Positions 45,807-58,540 of a DNA stretch of 64,000 nt are shown here, piece by piece. Each line of letters begins with the position of its first letter. Positions within the stretch are counted from its first letter, which is position 1. Location of the stretch: positions 3,410,001 to 3,474,000 of the forward strand of contig JAAXNY010000005.1 in the NCBI GenBank assembly GCA_013420905.1. The letters run 5' to 3'. A model generated the notes under the pieces. It was not told where the DNA came from, did no database searches, and saw nothing but the letters and a program-made list of their open reading frames with translations. Position numbers and translations under genes: made by a program. The DNA is from Collybia mongolica. Its lineage: Eukaryota; Basidiomycota; Agaricomycetes; Agaricales; Clitocybaceae.

Positions 45807-46791
45807 CTATAGAGTTGCGGGCAGGCGACGGCTGGGAGGTGTAGCCTCTTCTTTGAGTCTCCGCGCAGTCTCCTGTTTGTCCCGTTCTTGTTGATCCAGC
45901 TGTGAAAGCAGAGTAAGAAACTAGTTTATGACGTGAGAATAGAAGCTGACCAATGCTTTCCATGAATGGTCGTTATTTAGCTAGAGTTGGAGTCAGGATG
46001 TGGGGTTCTGGATACGCAAATGAAAGTACGTACGTGTTGGGCTGCTTCAGCCCGCTTGTTGTGTGTTAGGGCACCGGCGACAATGAGGAGGCCAATGGTA
46101 AGACCCTGTGCCCACATACGTGCTTGGACGACCTAGAAACCATCAAATCATTGTTAAATTCGGAAACCGCGGACAGCACGGAGGGGCTATACCTTTTGTG
46201 CGGTGGTTTGAATTCTTGGAGACGCTCGGGTAAGTCAAGAAACAAAGAAGTAGGGAGGGGAAAAAAAACGCACTTATCGCGCGAAATAATGAGACCTGCA
46301 ACAGCAAGACTGCTCGCCCAGCCACCGAGAATCAGAGAGTATTGATTACGGTCCGCCCAGTCTGCAAATTTTTCTTTCCGCGACAACTCATCCCATCTCT
46401 GTTTCTCCTCTTCTTGCTTTACGGTCAACAGGCGAAGACCTTCACCCTGCCTGTCGCCTATTTTTAATATATCCTGTACACTATGAAGCGTAAATGACGT
46501 ACCATTGCGATCGCTCATACTCAATACCACGACGCTCGGCCTGGATAGTCAGTGCCGGTGCAATGAGAATGATAACTCCCAAGGATTTGAGAGAGAGGGG
46601 AAGGGCGCGGTAAGCTGGGTACCGGCGGTATAGGTAATACGAGCCAAGGCCTGCCACAAGCGTACTACCAACTGCTCCTTCAATGGCACCCCGCCGGGAT
46701 GCAGCTTCCTGAGCCTCAAGATGTGTTCCAACCTGCAGAAGGGTTAATTCCAGGATGAGTAGCGGTGGAAAGATAGGCTGACTTTTCCCAT
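45807..46791 (-). CDS. RCF2: Respiratory supercomplex factor 2 (HIG1-type)
   Basis: A minus-strand gene with several introns. The 9-nt first exon (MGK) splices to VGTHLEAQEAASRRGAIEGA, then SYYLYRRYPAYRALPLSLKSLGV and APALTIQAERRGIEYERSQW, a 54-nt intron, then KFADWADRNQYSLILGGWAS, SLAVAGLIISRDK, and a terminal QARMWAQGLTIGLLIVAGAL segment of HIG1 type. The layout of two N-terminal membrane helices followed by a C-terminal HIG1 helical pair matches yeast Rcf2, an inner mitochondrial membrane protein that associates with complexes III and IV. Ends ATPPSRRLPATL at TAG 45807-45809. Confidence 0.85.
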
Positions 46792-47269
46792 TGTGAATTG
46801 GATGTGAGTGGATAGAGTAGGTATAAAGTGTTGTGTTTGTGGTACAACGGGTTTCAAGAAGTGGTGCTCTTTAAAATCTCCAGACAAAGGTGATCTCATC
46901 ATGGCCCAGACGGTTCGAAACGGACCCTTTCGGGTGGGACAGGGCCGAGACCGTTTCCACATCTGACAAATCACTCCCTCTCTAGGTCCCGGATTTGTCC
47001 GTGATTGGTCCGTTGTCAACTTACTGTCGCATCCAGAAACGGTCTCCTTTTGCCCCCGGTCAGTCCAGGCCCTCTCCATGCGCCAACCACGGATCCACCG
47101 AACAGAAGGAAGAAAAATAAAATCAATCATTGTGATTCATTCAGACATGTGCTACTACTTACTACAACACGCAACGCAACCTGGTATGTACTATATAATA
47201 ATGTAACTACTGGAATACCACAAAGAATCAAATGTCGGGTCGAATCATATGAGAAGGAGAGAACAGGCC
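46792..47269. other. Intergenic region
   Basis: 478 bp between the RCF2 start and the NUP98 stop, both minus strand. No convincing open frame. Confidence 0.45.
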
Positions 47270-50200
47270 CTAGAAATGATCCACAGTAAATGTCCATTTC
47301 CCGTCGGTAATATCAAAGCTCTCAAAGTGAGTATCTTTCATGTTCTTCAACCGTTTCAGGTGCTTCACCGAAGCCGCATGTGAGGCGTCCTTGATCGGCT
47401 CTCGCGTGGCTTTGTCGATTGCCCAGCAATGTAAGAGCGTCAGCTTTGCACGCACATTGAGTCCAGAGCCAGGTGGCGGTTTGTCGACCTCTTCGCTATC
47501 CGGGTAGACGCTGCACTCTTTGTCATCAAATCGAACCACTTCACCCAGAAGCGCTCCAAGCTTAGGAAGACCCGTCAAATCCACTGGCTCAAGGAAATGA
47601 ATTTCGCCATAGCCCACTCGTCCAACAATGAGGTCATTGAAGGATGATAATTGATCGTAACCAGTCTGCTTTAGTGTCGCAAGGTCAGGCTTCACCCAAT
47701 AATCACCTTCCTCGAGAGTGCTCGATCCCGACTGGTCGAGAGTATCGTCGGAATGATGAACATTCTGCGTGCTCTGTGCCGTAAAGCGGTTTGGCGTACG
47801 GAGAGGGCGAGGGGCTGGGGTAGGGGATTCTCTATTTCCATTGGTGGTTGGGGATAGAGCGGCGAGAGCATCTTTTTCACGCGTTGTGATACTTAACGCG
47901 GGGCTGAAAACAATTTTGCTGCCTCGCAACCCGGGGGAGCCACCAGACTTCGTGAACAATTCTGAGGGTTCCACTTTCTTATCTAAAATAACCTTCTTCA
48001 CACTCTGCCGAGCTCCGCTGCCCAAGGATGGACTAGCGCTTCGTCCAAGGAATGCATCGGTCCCGAGAGCAGGTTTGTTATCACTCACTCGGCTGAGCGA
48101 AAGCGCGCCCGGCTTCCCGGAAGTGAATGACAAGCTAGCAAATGGATTACCGGCCCCTGCGGCTATTGATGTTGATGAGAACCCCCGTAGTTTTGAGTTT
48201 GCAGGAGTATATCCTAACTGAACGCGCGGAACAGGTGACCGGGTCGGGATATCGACGAAAAATCCCGATTTTTTCTTGGGCTGGGAGCTGTCAAGGTTGA
48301 TGGAACGCGGTCCCGGGAGCATGTCAAACAAACTTCCGACAGGTTGCGAGAGTGATGCCGTCAGGGTACCTTGAGGAGAGTTAAACATTCCCGTGGATGT
48401 ATTAGTCGACCCAAAGAGCCCCCCCTGACCAGTGGAGGTCGACGTGCCCATCATGGGGGCCGTAGTTTTGGCGCCAAAGAGGCCACCACCCAAAGTTGAT
48501 TGTTGGTTAGCTCCTTGTCCAAGGGACGACCCAAAGAGACCTTGCTGTGGTGCATTATTTGTGGGTTGTTGTTGGCCAAAGCCTCCACCAAACAGCGACT
48601 GATTCGCGGGCGCGGCGGGCTTGTTTCCAAATAGGTTGAACCCGCCTGTTTGGGCCGGCTGTTGTTGCTGTTGCTGTTGTTGTTGCTGCTGATTATTATT
48701 ATTATTGAACAGACTGTTCCCAAACAACCCAGGCTGGGTATTCCCACCAAACACTACATGAAACTATATTAATTAATGAATTTATTTGGGGATGAATAAC
48801 ATACGAGGATTACCAGCAGGCTGATTAGATTGCTGCTGCTGCTGCTGTTGCTGTGGTTGAGTGTTTCCGAAAATCCCGCCACCAGTGTTACCAAACAGAG
48901 AAGGTTGTTGAGGTTGTGGCTGCTGGTTTTGTTGTTGAGTTGCACCAAAGGCACCAAACCCAGTTGTAGTTGGCTGTGTCGTAGCCGGTTGTGTGCTTCC
49001 AAAGATCGATGGTTTGGCAGTGTTGGCACCTAATATCAAATTGAGAACCATTCAAGAATTGCGATGGCTTGTAACGAACCAAAGGTACCGAAGCCTGTAG
49101 CAGCCGGCTGCTGCGGGTTTCCAAAAAGGTTATTTGCAGGCTGTTGGGGTTGTTGCTGTTGCTGTTGCTGCTGGGGCTGTCCAAAAGCCCCACCACCAAA
49201 AGCCCCACCGCCCGTGGCTTAGAAAATTTCAACATCGTTGTCGTCAAGAACAAAAAAGAATGGCTCACCGGTGTTGCCAAACGAACCGAAGCCAGTAGCA
49301 GGTTTGGCTGCAGCAGCTCCAAAAGCGCCAAACAGACCACCTCCTTGTTGAGGTTGTTGTGGTTGTGTTTGCGTACCAAATCCACCAAAGCCTGACGATT
49401 GTTGTTGCGGTGGTTGCCCAAAAGTTCCACCTCCAAACGCTCCAGTTGAGGCCGGTGCTGCGCCAGGTTGGGCCGATGCGGGGGTTCCAAATGCACCGAA
49501 TCCAGTGTTTGTGGCTGGTGCTCCGAATGCAGAGGTTTGAGCCGTTTGTTGTGCAGGTGGTTGGGCACCGAAAATGCCAGTATTCGTCTGGGAAGTGCCA
49601 CCAAAAGCAGCTGGTGCACCGAAAGTAGTGCTGCTGGTCTTACGGCCTTGTAAATAGTCTTGTAATCGTAATTCCTGTAAAAATGGCGTTGAAACTCAGA
49701 ATGCGACTTCAAATATGATGGTAAACACACTTCGTGAGAGGTCCCTGCATAGGCTGGCATACAGGATATAGCTTGATATTGAAGAGTGACATTGCTGTTC
49801 GCAGCAGGATCTTTTTCAGTGAAAACACTATAAGGTGGATTGGAGGATCCAGCCGTCACAACAGCAGCTGTTCCTTGAGTGCTCGCTGTAAAGCACGCGT
49901 TTAGGTGATGTAACACGATTAGGGCGTTCAAACTCACTTTGCGGGGCTCCAAATGGTGATGTCGCCTTCCCGAACAAGTTGGTTGCCGGAGCGCCGAAGG
50001 CCCCGGTAGTGTTCGTTGCGGCGGGTTGCCCAAAAATACTTGTTGAGGTACCTGAACTTCCTGCGGCAGGAGTGCTTTGTCCAAAACCACCCCCGCTCCC
50101 GAATGTACTGCCACCAAATGCGCCAAAGCCCGTGTTAGGTTTGGCACCGAACACGGAAGTCGTGGTGCCGCCCTGAGAGGTATTGCTGGTCCCACCAAAT

Positions 50201-50537
50201 CCACCTGTAAAATCGTCAATCAGATCGCGTTGGATGAGTAGGAAACGGTGGTCCGCTTCATACCGAAACCAGTGTTGGTCGAAGTCGTGTTGGGCGTACC
50301 GCCTAGATTTCCAAACATTGGATTTGCCTGGGGTTGTTGTTGTTGCTGCGGAGCCTGACCAAACGCGCCTGTGGAACCAAAGGCTAGACAAGAGTTGGGT
50401 ACTAAACTTACAGAAATATTCGGTTACTCACCACTTGTACCAAAACCCGTGGGCTGCCCAAAGGCACTAGTCTGCTGCGGTTGTTGTTGGTTCTGCTGGG
50501 GGGTCGACCATGAGGATGTGACATTGTTTCCAAACAT
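47270..50537 (-). CDS. NUP98: NUP98-type FG nucleoporin with GLEBS motif, ending at the self-cleavage site
   Basis: A multi-exon minus-strand gene starting MFGNNVTSSWSTPQQNQQQP. The first two thirds are GLFG/FG repeats rich in Q and N (GLFGNSLFNNNN, GGLFGAKT, SLFGGGFGQ). Between 49640 and 49790 a GLEBS motif (YQAISCMPAYAGTSHE joined by a splice to ELRLQDYLQGRK) should bind Rae1/Gle2. The C-terminal domain (WVKPDLATLKQ, FNDLIVGRVGYGEIHFLEPVDL, ECSVYPDSEEVDKPPPGSGLN, MKDTHFESFDITDGKWTFTV) is the autoproteolytic pore-anchoring fold. The protein stops directly after DHF, with TAG at 47270-47272, so no NUP96 part follows. It lines both faces of the nuclear pore and acts in mRNA export. Confidence 0.93.
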
Positions 50538-50658
50538 CTCAGCTCGCAAAGCAAGATAGCTGGCGCTCAACCGTGCAAAAAGGCGTGGCTATCGCTGACT
50601 CTCAACGGAGCCGGAAAGAATTGCAGTCTTTTAGTCTCCGCTCGTTAGTCCACCCACG

Positions 50659-50695
50659 ATCACGTGATTTGAATCATTTAGCTTCCGTGCACGTG
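50659..50695. promoter_or_regulatory. Paired CACGTG E-boxes between NUP98 and RPA135
   Basis: The divergent promoter is only 220 bp. It contains a palindrome ATCACGTGAT at 50659-50668 and a second CACGTG at 50690-50695, 23 bp apart edge to edge between the two core hexamers. Both lie upstream of the RPA135 ATG at 50758 and the NUP98 start at 50537. A bHLH (Cbf1-like) site is the likely reading. Confidence 0.45.
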
Positions 50696-50757
50696 CGCTT
50701 TTTTTCGAGCCTCATTCCGGGACTGCATAGGCTCGGGCAGCCTGATTATTTCTTATC

Positions 50758-53700
50758 ATGCCTGACGGTTCAACATCGCAAAAGAGGATTCCAACGTTTA
50801 ACACACTAGCTCGAGAAAAAGCTTTTGTAACGCCCCCAAAAAATGGTTCAACGCACAATATTTTGAATGAATTCGTTGCACCTCACATCGAATCCTTCAA
50901 CGCACTATTCGACGATTCAGGCTTACCTGCTGGAGACGGGGACGGGCGCGGGCTGTTATCCCTTGCACTGAAAGACATCGGTGAACGCGTTGTTTTCGAT
51001 GGTACTGGCAAACCTCACTCGGAAAGCGGTGTGTCGGGATGGGGAAACCGGATGAGAAGTGCGTTATCTTTTACAGCTTACTGAACGCGACTGTAGTTGA
51101 TGATCGGTTGCTACAGTATGGATAGACCAGGTTACAATAGCAAGGCCTATGGTTCCTGATAAGGACAAGAGCGCTTTGGAACGGCGGGTATTTCCTTCAG
51201 AGGTACGACTTGCATCTACTCAAATTATAACCGATCCACCATTACCCGTCCTAACGAAGTACTTATTTCTTACTATCTCGTTTATCAGGCTCGAGAACGA
51301 TTAACTTCATATCGTGGTCGGATGACAATTAAACTATGTTGGACAGATATCCAAGGTCAAAAGCATGAAATGCCCAAAGACTGTGGTCTTGTCCCGATCA
51401 TGGTTCGAGTATGTACCCTTTATTTTGCTTACTTGGAGGTCACGATCACGTAAGTATACCTTAGTCAGTGCGATGCAATTTGCGATCCATGTCTGCCGCG
51501 GAGCTGGTACGCCATCACGAAGAACCAGAAGAATTCGGAGGCTACTTCGTGATTAATGGGAACGAGCGCTTGATTCGTTATCTCATCCTTCCTCGACGAA
51601 ACCACGTCATCTCCCTCATTCGCCCGACATTTTCCAACCGAGGACCATCATATACTCCCTACGCGGTCCAGATTCGATGCGTTCGACCAGATCAGACAAG
51701 CATCACCAACAATTTACATTACCTATCGAATGGAAGCGCTATGTTACGCTTCAGTTTGCGGAAACAAGAATATGTTGTTCCTATAATGCTTATCTTGAAA
51801 GCCCTGGTCAGCGCCTCAGACAAAGAAATCTTCGAAGGCGTCATTATGCAGGACTACGAAAATACATTCTTGACAGATCGTGTGGAGCTATTGTTGCGCA
51901 GTTTTAAGATGTTCACCATGCACACAGGGGAGCAATGTCTTGAATACCTGGGTGACAAATTCCGCGTAGTATTGGGCATGCCAGAAGACTGGACAAATGC
52001 TGCGTTGGGAGCTTGGTTGATTCAAAAAATGGTTCTTGTTCACTTGGAATCGCCGCGGGAGAAATTCCGAATGCTTTTGTGAGTCAACCTGATTGTGTTG
52101 GAATACCATCTTATATCCTCATAGATTCATGTTGCGAAAATTATACGCAGTTGTGTCATCTTCTTGTTGTGCCGACAATCCTGATTCCCCTCAGCATCAG
52201 GAAGTCCTACTTCCAGGGAGTCTTTACGGAATGATTATTAAAGAACGCTTAGATGAGATTCTCAACCAAATTCGCAACAATATTGCCACCGATGTTCGAA
52301 ATGATGTCGTGGTCGATTTCAATGACAGTACGTTTATCAGTACTTTTTTTCGTATGAATGATTCTCGAACTATGATTTCTTAGAGCGCTACTTCACCAAA
52401 GTGTTATCACGAGTGAATTTCGACATCGGCGCCAAACTCGCCAATTTTCTTGCTACAGGCAACCTGGTTTCCCCAACAGGTCTCGATCTCCAGCAAGCCT
52501 CTGGGTTTACAATTATTGCTGAGAAACTGAACTGGCAGCGTTATATCAGCCATTTTAGATGCATTCATCGTGGTGCATTCTTCACCGAACTCAAAACAAC
52601 GACAGTCCGAAAGTTACTACCAGAGGCTTGGGGTGCGTATTGACTTGATGTAGCACATGCATATTTAACGTAATGTGATGCATAGGTTTCCTATGCCCCG
52701 TGCACACACCAGACGGCTCTCCTTGTGGCCTTCTCAATCATCTTTCTCGTGCCTGCCGTATCGTCACAGCCCCCCTGACAGTCGCCCATCTTCCTTCGCT
52801 TCTCGCTGCACACGGTATGACTCAAGCATTCACACCATCAATCGATGGCCGAAAAAATCTGTGCGTCCAGTTGGACGGGCGTGTAATCGGATGGGCACGT
52901 CCTACCCTGGCTGCTCAGCTTGCTATCAATCTCCGCATATGGAAGACAGAAGGGAAGCACGAAGTTCCGTTGGACCTCGAGATCGGTCTTGTGCCTGAAT
53001 CTAAAGGTGGACAGTACCCTGGACTTTACTTGTTTGCCTCTAGATCAAGAATGATGCGTCCAGTCAAGTATCTCGCGAATGGCCGGGACGATCAGATTGG
53101 GCCCTTCGAGCAGGTTTATATGAACATTGCGTGCACTCCCGAAGAAATTGAAGCAGAAGTCTCAACGCATGTGGAACACAATCCAACAAATTTTCTGTCG
53201 ATCTTGGCAAATCTTACTCCCTTTTCAGATTTCAATCAGGTAAATAGCCTTTTGATGACCTTAGCAATCATGTCTGACTTCTGTGCAGAGTCCAAGGAAC
53301 ATTTACCAATGCCAGGTATTTCGGTCTTTTTTCCATGACAAAACGAACGTTATGAATTCAACAATTTAGATGGGTAAACAAACGATGGGGACTCCATCTA
53401 CTGCTTTACGACATCGAACAGATAATAAACTCTACTCCCTTCAAACCGGCCAAAGTCCTGTCGTGCGTCCAGTACTGCATGATACATATGCCATGGATTC
53501 TTTCCCGAATGGAACCAACGCGATCGTCGCTGTCATTTCGTATACCGGGTATGACATGGAAGATGCAATGATTTTGAACAAGTCTGCCCATGAGCGAGGG
53601 TTCACATATGGGACTGTTTATAAATCTCAAATCGTTGACCTGAAGGACGTTCGTGGCGCCCAAAAATCAAGCACAATACCAACTCTGCATTTTGGGCTTG

Positions 53701-55043
53701 GCAAGGATATAAGGACGGAGGGTGACCGAGCGCATACTTGTACAAGTTTTCTCGACATTGACGGGCTCCCTTTCGTTGGCTCGAGAATATCGTCTGGAGA
53801 TCCATTGGCCGCGTATATTGATGACATCACAGGCCGCACCAATTTTGTCAAGTACAAAGGAGAAGAGGTCGCGTACATTGATGAGGTCCGCCTGTTAGGT
53901 GGGTCTAATCTTACGTCGCTTGTCTTTGCCTTCTAACCCACACCTAGGAACTGATGCTGGAGACTCAGAACTTCAAAAAATACACTTGACGCTTCGCATA
54001 ACGCGATCGCCTGTCATTGGTGACAAGTTTTCTTCTCGCCACGGGCAGAAAGGTGTTTGCTCACAAAAATGGCCTGCTGTTGACATGCCTTTTAGTGAGA
54101 GTGGAATGCAACCAGACGTGATCATCAATCCACACGCATTTCCCAGTCGCATGACGATTGGCATGTTGGTAGAGAGTATGGCAGGGAAGGCAGGTGCTAT
54201 GCATGGTCTTGCACAGGATGCAACACCCTTCAAGTAAGCACATCGTCGCTGCGGTTCCTTCTACGGGAAACTGATTACATCCTAGGTTCTCAGAGGGAGA
54301 TACCGCAATTGACTACTTTGGTGAACAGCTACTTGCTGCCGGCTACAATTATTATGGGAACGAGCCCATGTACTCCGGAATCACCGGCCAAGAATTTGCT
54401 GCCGATATCTATCTTGGTGTCGTCTATTATCAGCGTTTGCGACACATGGTCCTAGACAAGTTCCAGGTCCGAACGACAGGGCCTGTTGATCCCGTAACAC
54501 GACAGCCTGTCAAGGTGAGCCTAAGGCTGTTGGTGGTCAAACAATCACAACTTTAACCTTGATTAGGGCCGCAAACGCGCAGGAGGTATTCGCTTTGGTG
54601 AAATGGAACGCGATGCTCTCATCGCACATGGCACGTCTTTCTTGTTGCAAGACAGGCTTATGAACTGCTCCGATTACTCCACGGCGTGGGTGTGTCGAAC
54701 GTGTGGGAGTCTCATATCATTAGGGTACGAAGATATCAGCCTCGGAGAAATGATGGTCGGTGAGTCAGGTGCGATAAAGGCCACAGGTCCCGGCGGAGAG
54801 TATTGTCGGGTCTGCCGAGCGGCTGCTGAACTGGAAGACGAAAGAGCACGACAAGCCCTGGCAACAGGTCAGCATTTTCAAGAACCACAAGCTGACGTTC
54901 GGGTCGCAATTTCCTCCCATAACTTTCTTGGTCGGGGTGCCAAAGGCGGCGACTTGGATGTTGTCGCCGTTCCATATGTTTTCAGATATCTCTGTGCGGA
55001 GTTGGCATCAATGGGGATCGCGGTTTCCCTTGATGTTCGATAA
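50758..55043 (+). CDS. RPA135: RNA polymerase I second-largest subunit (RPA135/RPA2)
   Basis: A multi-exon gene of roughly 1180 residues starting [20 protein letters not shown]. Landmarks in order: [60 protein letters not shown] with [78 protein letters not shown] and a C-terminal zinc site CRTCGSLIS...EYCRVCRAA, ending [19 protein letters not shown]. These are conserved in all beta-type subunits. Pol I identity comes from [14 protein letters not shown], the short C-terminal clamp with [13 protein letters not shown] and the overall length. The subunit forms the active centre with RPA190 and transcribes 35S rDNA. It and RRN3, in the same window, act at the same step. Confidence 0.94.
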
Positions 55044-55274
55044 TCTGTAGATCTAGCTGTGCTTTCCAATATTTATTAATCGCATGGCTTCAAAAAATCT
55101 AGTTTCCATCTTGCTACTGGCAAAAAAATTATGTTTCCACCACCGAACTATCGCAAAGGTATATAAAGAATAAGGCGTACGGAGTGTCAGCTATAGTACC
55201 AACAAAAAAAAACAATTTCATGTCCAGAATATAGGGAGTTTGTGTAACAAGGGAACAATACAATGAGGGAAAAG

Positions 55275-58200
55275 TTACGTCGCAACCTCGGATATAGAAG
55301 TGTGGTTTTGGATATGGCCTGAAGGACCGTTGATAGTCTCCTTCTCATCAGGCAACTCAGGCAGGCTTCTGTGGTTGCTGTGAAGCTCACCATTCCCAAC
55401 ACGATGGCCACCATTTAAGGCCTTTTTATCTCCATGGTTACTCCGGGCGAGGGACTCTGCCACGACGATCTCAGGCTTTGATTTTTTCTTCGCTCGCCGC
55501 CTGCGTGGGCTTTGTTCCGGCAAATCACCCCCAAGCATCAACTCGACAAGTGAGTGCTCAAGTGCGACGTCTGCTGGGGTGGGGGCAACGGATGGCGAGG
55601 GCGACGGATAGGGTATATCGTCCACTAGTCCAGTAGACATGCCTGACCTCGCAAGAAACATGTCGAAAATAAGGCGGCATTCATCAGCTGAAGTAGCCTT
55701 CGAGAGGAGGCGGTGCATGTCTTGAGCATCAGTTCCAGAGAGGTAGGGTTTGGTGGGAGTTGCGACGTAGACAGGAACAGGCTTGCGAGAAGTTAAGGGG
55801 ACTTTTTGTGCACGAGTCTGCGTCGCTGGTGGGTCGACCGTGTCGTGTGCAGGTATTTCGGGTGTCGCAGGGTTAGGAACATGGGTAATGCGAGCCGAGG
55901 ATATCTTTGGTGAATCATCGATGGTGGCTTTCCGATTGCTACTGGGTCCATTTGTATTTACAGGCAATGGAGGAGGTCTGCGATTTGACGGTGCGCTGCC
56001 ATTATACTCCCTGTGTGGGGAGACAGGGGAAGTTTCGGATTGTTGACCATCAGTAGATTTCCGTTTTTCAGACCGCACCAATGACTGCCCACGTGAGCGT
56101 GAACTACCGTAGTTCTGATCATCAGATGAGTTGCGAGATGGGGATGAAGGAGGGGAGTTAGGACGCGGCGGACGCGGGGGAATGGGTCTGTTAGCCAGAG
56201 ACGACGGGTTAGTCATAGAGGGCTGTGGATTGACAGTGGGCCGGACAGGTGCTTGGGACACCTTCGATCCCCGAAAGTCATCCGATATGCCTTTAGATTT
56301 GTCCGTATTCCCAAGTGATAGCTTTGATATCATCCTCTGTAGACGTCCTGAGCCTTTGGGTTTAGTAGACTCTGTAACGCTGGGATTATAGCCCGAGTGA
56401 CTGTCTGCGAGGAAGTCTACCATATCGCGACCACCACCAAGATCTGGTGGTCCCTCTGCTAGGAAGTCCATGAGGTCTCTGGTTCCAGCGGAAACCGTAT
56501 GCTGGCGTAGTCGGTTAGGGGTATTAGTGGTTGATTTTATTTGCTTTGCTGGAGTTGCGGGAGTATATTCGTCGTCATCATCCGAACCTCCCATAATATC
56601 ATCCAGATCAATAGACTCTCGGTTTTGCTGAATCTTGCGCGTACGAGGAGGGAAAGGATCCTGACCCTTGTTCATCCGGTGGCGGTTCTGCATTGAATTG
56701 TGACCTGATGCAACTGGCATTGCGGGAGGTGGGGTGGAAGTACGTGATAATTTGGCGGTTGGTGCGGCGCTTGATGTGGAGACGGCACGAATACGACTTG
56801 TAGGTGGAATAGTAGAAGGTGGTGGGTTGCTCACGCTGGCTTGTCGGCTTCGAGTCGCTGGCACTCTAGAAGGACTCTCTTCCTCGTCCTCCTTGATGGA
56901 ATCAACGCGAAGTAAGGAGGGACGCCGACCAGTCGCTCGTGGTGGGAGCGAAGAAGGGTCGAGATCAGATTTAAATGAGAGCGGGACAGGCCGCCGGTTA
57001 CCGCGTTGGTCCTTTTCTTGTTTGTATACCTTTTCGGCAAATAGTTTAAAAAAAGTTGCTGACTAATGAGTCAGGGGGTAACATACCTCCATTGTCTTTA
57101 GTCGATCAGGTGTGAGTGACACCTTCATGGTGGACGAAGAACGCATCAAATCATCGAATTCCTGTTGCATACTTTCATCCTATGAGAAAAATAAAATAGT
57201 TAGTGCCATCAACATGCAAAAGACGGATAAATCCACCTCAAAAGTAGGCGACTCGCTATGATTGTACGCAGCTAAAGTCTGTTTTGTGTTCTCACTCAGC
57301 ACCGAGTCTGTCTTTCTATGACCATTGTAGTTCTCTGCATCTCGATCATTCGAGGTCCGGCTATTTGCCATGAACATTTTCATGGCTCTCGTTTTTTCAA
57401 AAGAAGATCGCGAGCTCTGCGTGGAAACAGGGGGCCCTGCCATAGCCGTCACCCCTGACGTGTCTGAGGAGAGACGAGACCGCGCAGATGCACTATCTTT
57501 GCTAGTGGACAGATCTTGATGGGGAGAAGCCGTGCGTGACTGTTTATCTCCTCGTGTGAAGGATTTACTTCGGCGCGGTTTGGTTGCCTTCGACAATTGT
57601 TCGATCTGAGCATACACTACATGGTCGACAGTCAAATTAGATAATAGATACTGCCGAATGAGCAAACCGCATAAACTTACCTTTCATCGTTTTGAATAAG
57701 TCGTAAATGGAGTGGTCTTCACAAAGGGCGACAAAAAGGTCTTGGGCCGTCGCGCTGGTGCGGCTACTATCGCGCGAGGCCACACGCCCAACATTGGATA
57801 AAATATGCCTAAAGCGAAGTGAGCGCCTGGAGTAAAACGAGGTAGAAAAAGAACATACTCGCACATAGCCCTGAAGGGGTGAAACAAGGTTAGATGGTGG
57901 GTAAAAGATGCTATGCGCCACGCACTCGAGAATCGCGGTGAGATACAAGGCGGCGGGGGCCACCAGCGCTGTTTTCGGAGGTGTCCCCCCCGCCGCACCC
58001 AGCCTCTCATATATCCGACCCTCCGCTCCAGCGTCCTCATCACCCTCATTCAACGTCGAATATGCTTCGCACTTAAGTCGCAATAACTGACAGTGGAGTG
58101 GGAGGGATCAGCCTCGTGGACATAAAGATGAGAAGGACGACTACCTCAAAGGCCCATTGCAAATGAAACGTCTTCGTATCATCCTCGAGGGCAGGAACTG

Positions 58201-58540
58201 TCACGTCTGCAGGACCAGTCCGATCCCAGTATGCCCTCAGCTCCACTTCTGCTTCCAAAAGTGCTTCTTTGCCCAGAGTGGTTGGAAGCAGGTTTAAAAG
58301 ACTTGCGCGCAGCTTGTCTGTCGATAGGGAACGGGCCGTACTGAGTATACTGTAGAGAAACTCATCCAAGAGGGTGTTGATCGACCGTAGCGCTTCAATC
58401 TTTAGCTTTATTGGTCGTATGTCGGAAAGAATAACATCGGCGGAATGAGACGAAATATAAGAGGGACCTGCGATGATTCGTAAGTTTCGAAAGACTATCA
58501 AGGAAGCGTGCTCACCACTATCATCGGCAACGCCAGACAT
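55275..58540 (-). CDS. Large protein with H2A-like histone fold and disordered tail
   Basis: A minus-strand gene of roughly 1000 residues starting MSGVADDSGPSYISSHSADV (an upstream Met at 58558 is in frame). After splicing, the N-terminal region has ILSDIRPIKLKIEALRSINT and LLDEFLYSILSTARSLSTDK, then LRLKCEAYSTLNEGDEDAGA. A block near 57720-57985 reads APAALYLTAILEAMCEHILS, NVGRVASRDSSRT and TAQDLFVALCEDHSIYDLF. This follows the H2A pattern YLaAvLEYl..EIL.lAGn.arD...RI....lqlAI.nDeEl. The remainder is Ser/Pro-rich and disordered with an acidic patch (DIMGGSDDDDEYTPA) and DLMDFLAEGPPD/DMVDFLADSHSG repeats. Convergent with RPA135. I do not know a named family; a nuclear or chromatin role is inference. 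Confidence 0.72.

Noticed and set aside
48640..49200. CAG/CTG-type repeats as a CRISPR-like or satellite array
   Set aside because: They are glutamine codons of the NUP98 FG domain and follow its reading frame.
54736..54975. Minus-strand frame over the 3' end of RPA135
   Set aside because: Shadow of the conserved zinc-binding C-terminus of RPA135; no independent support.
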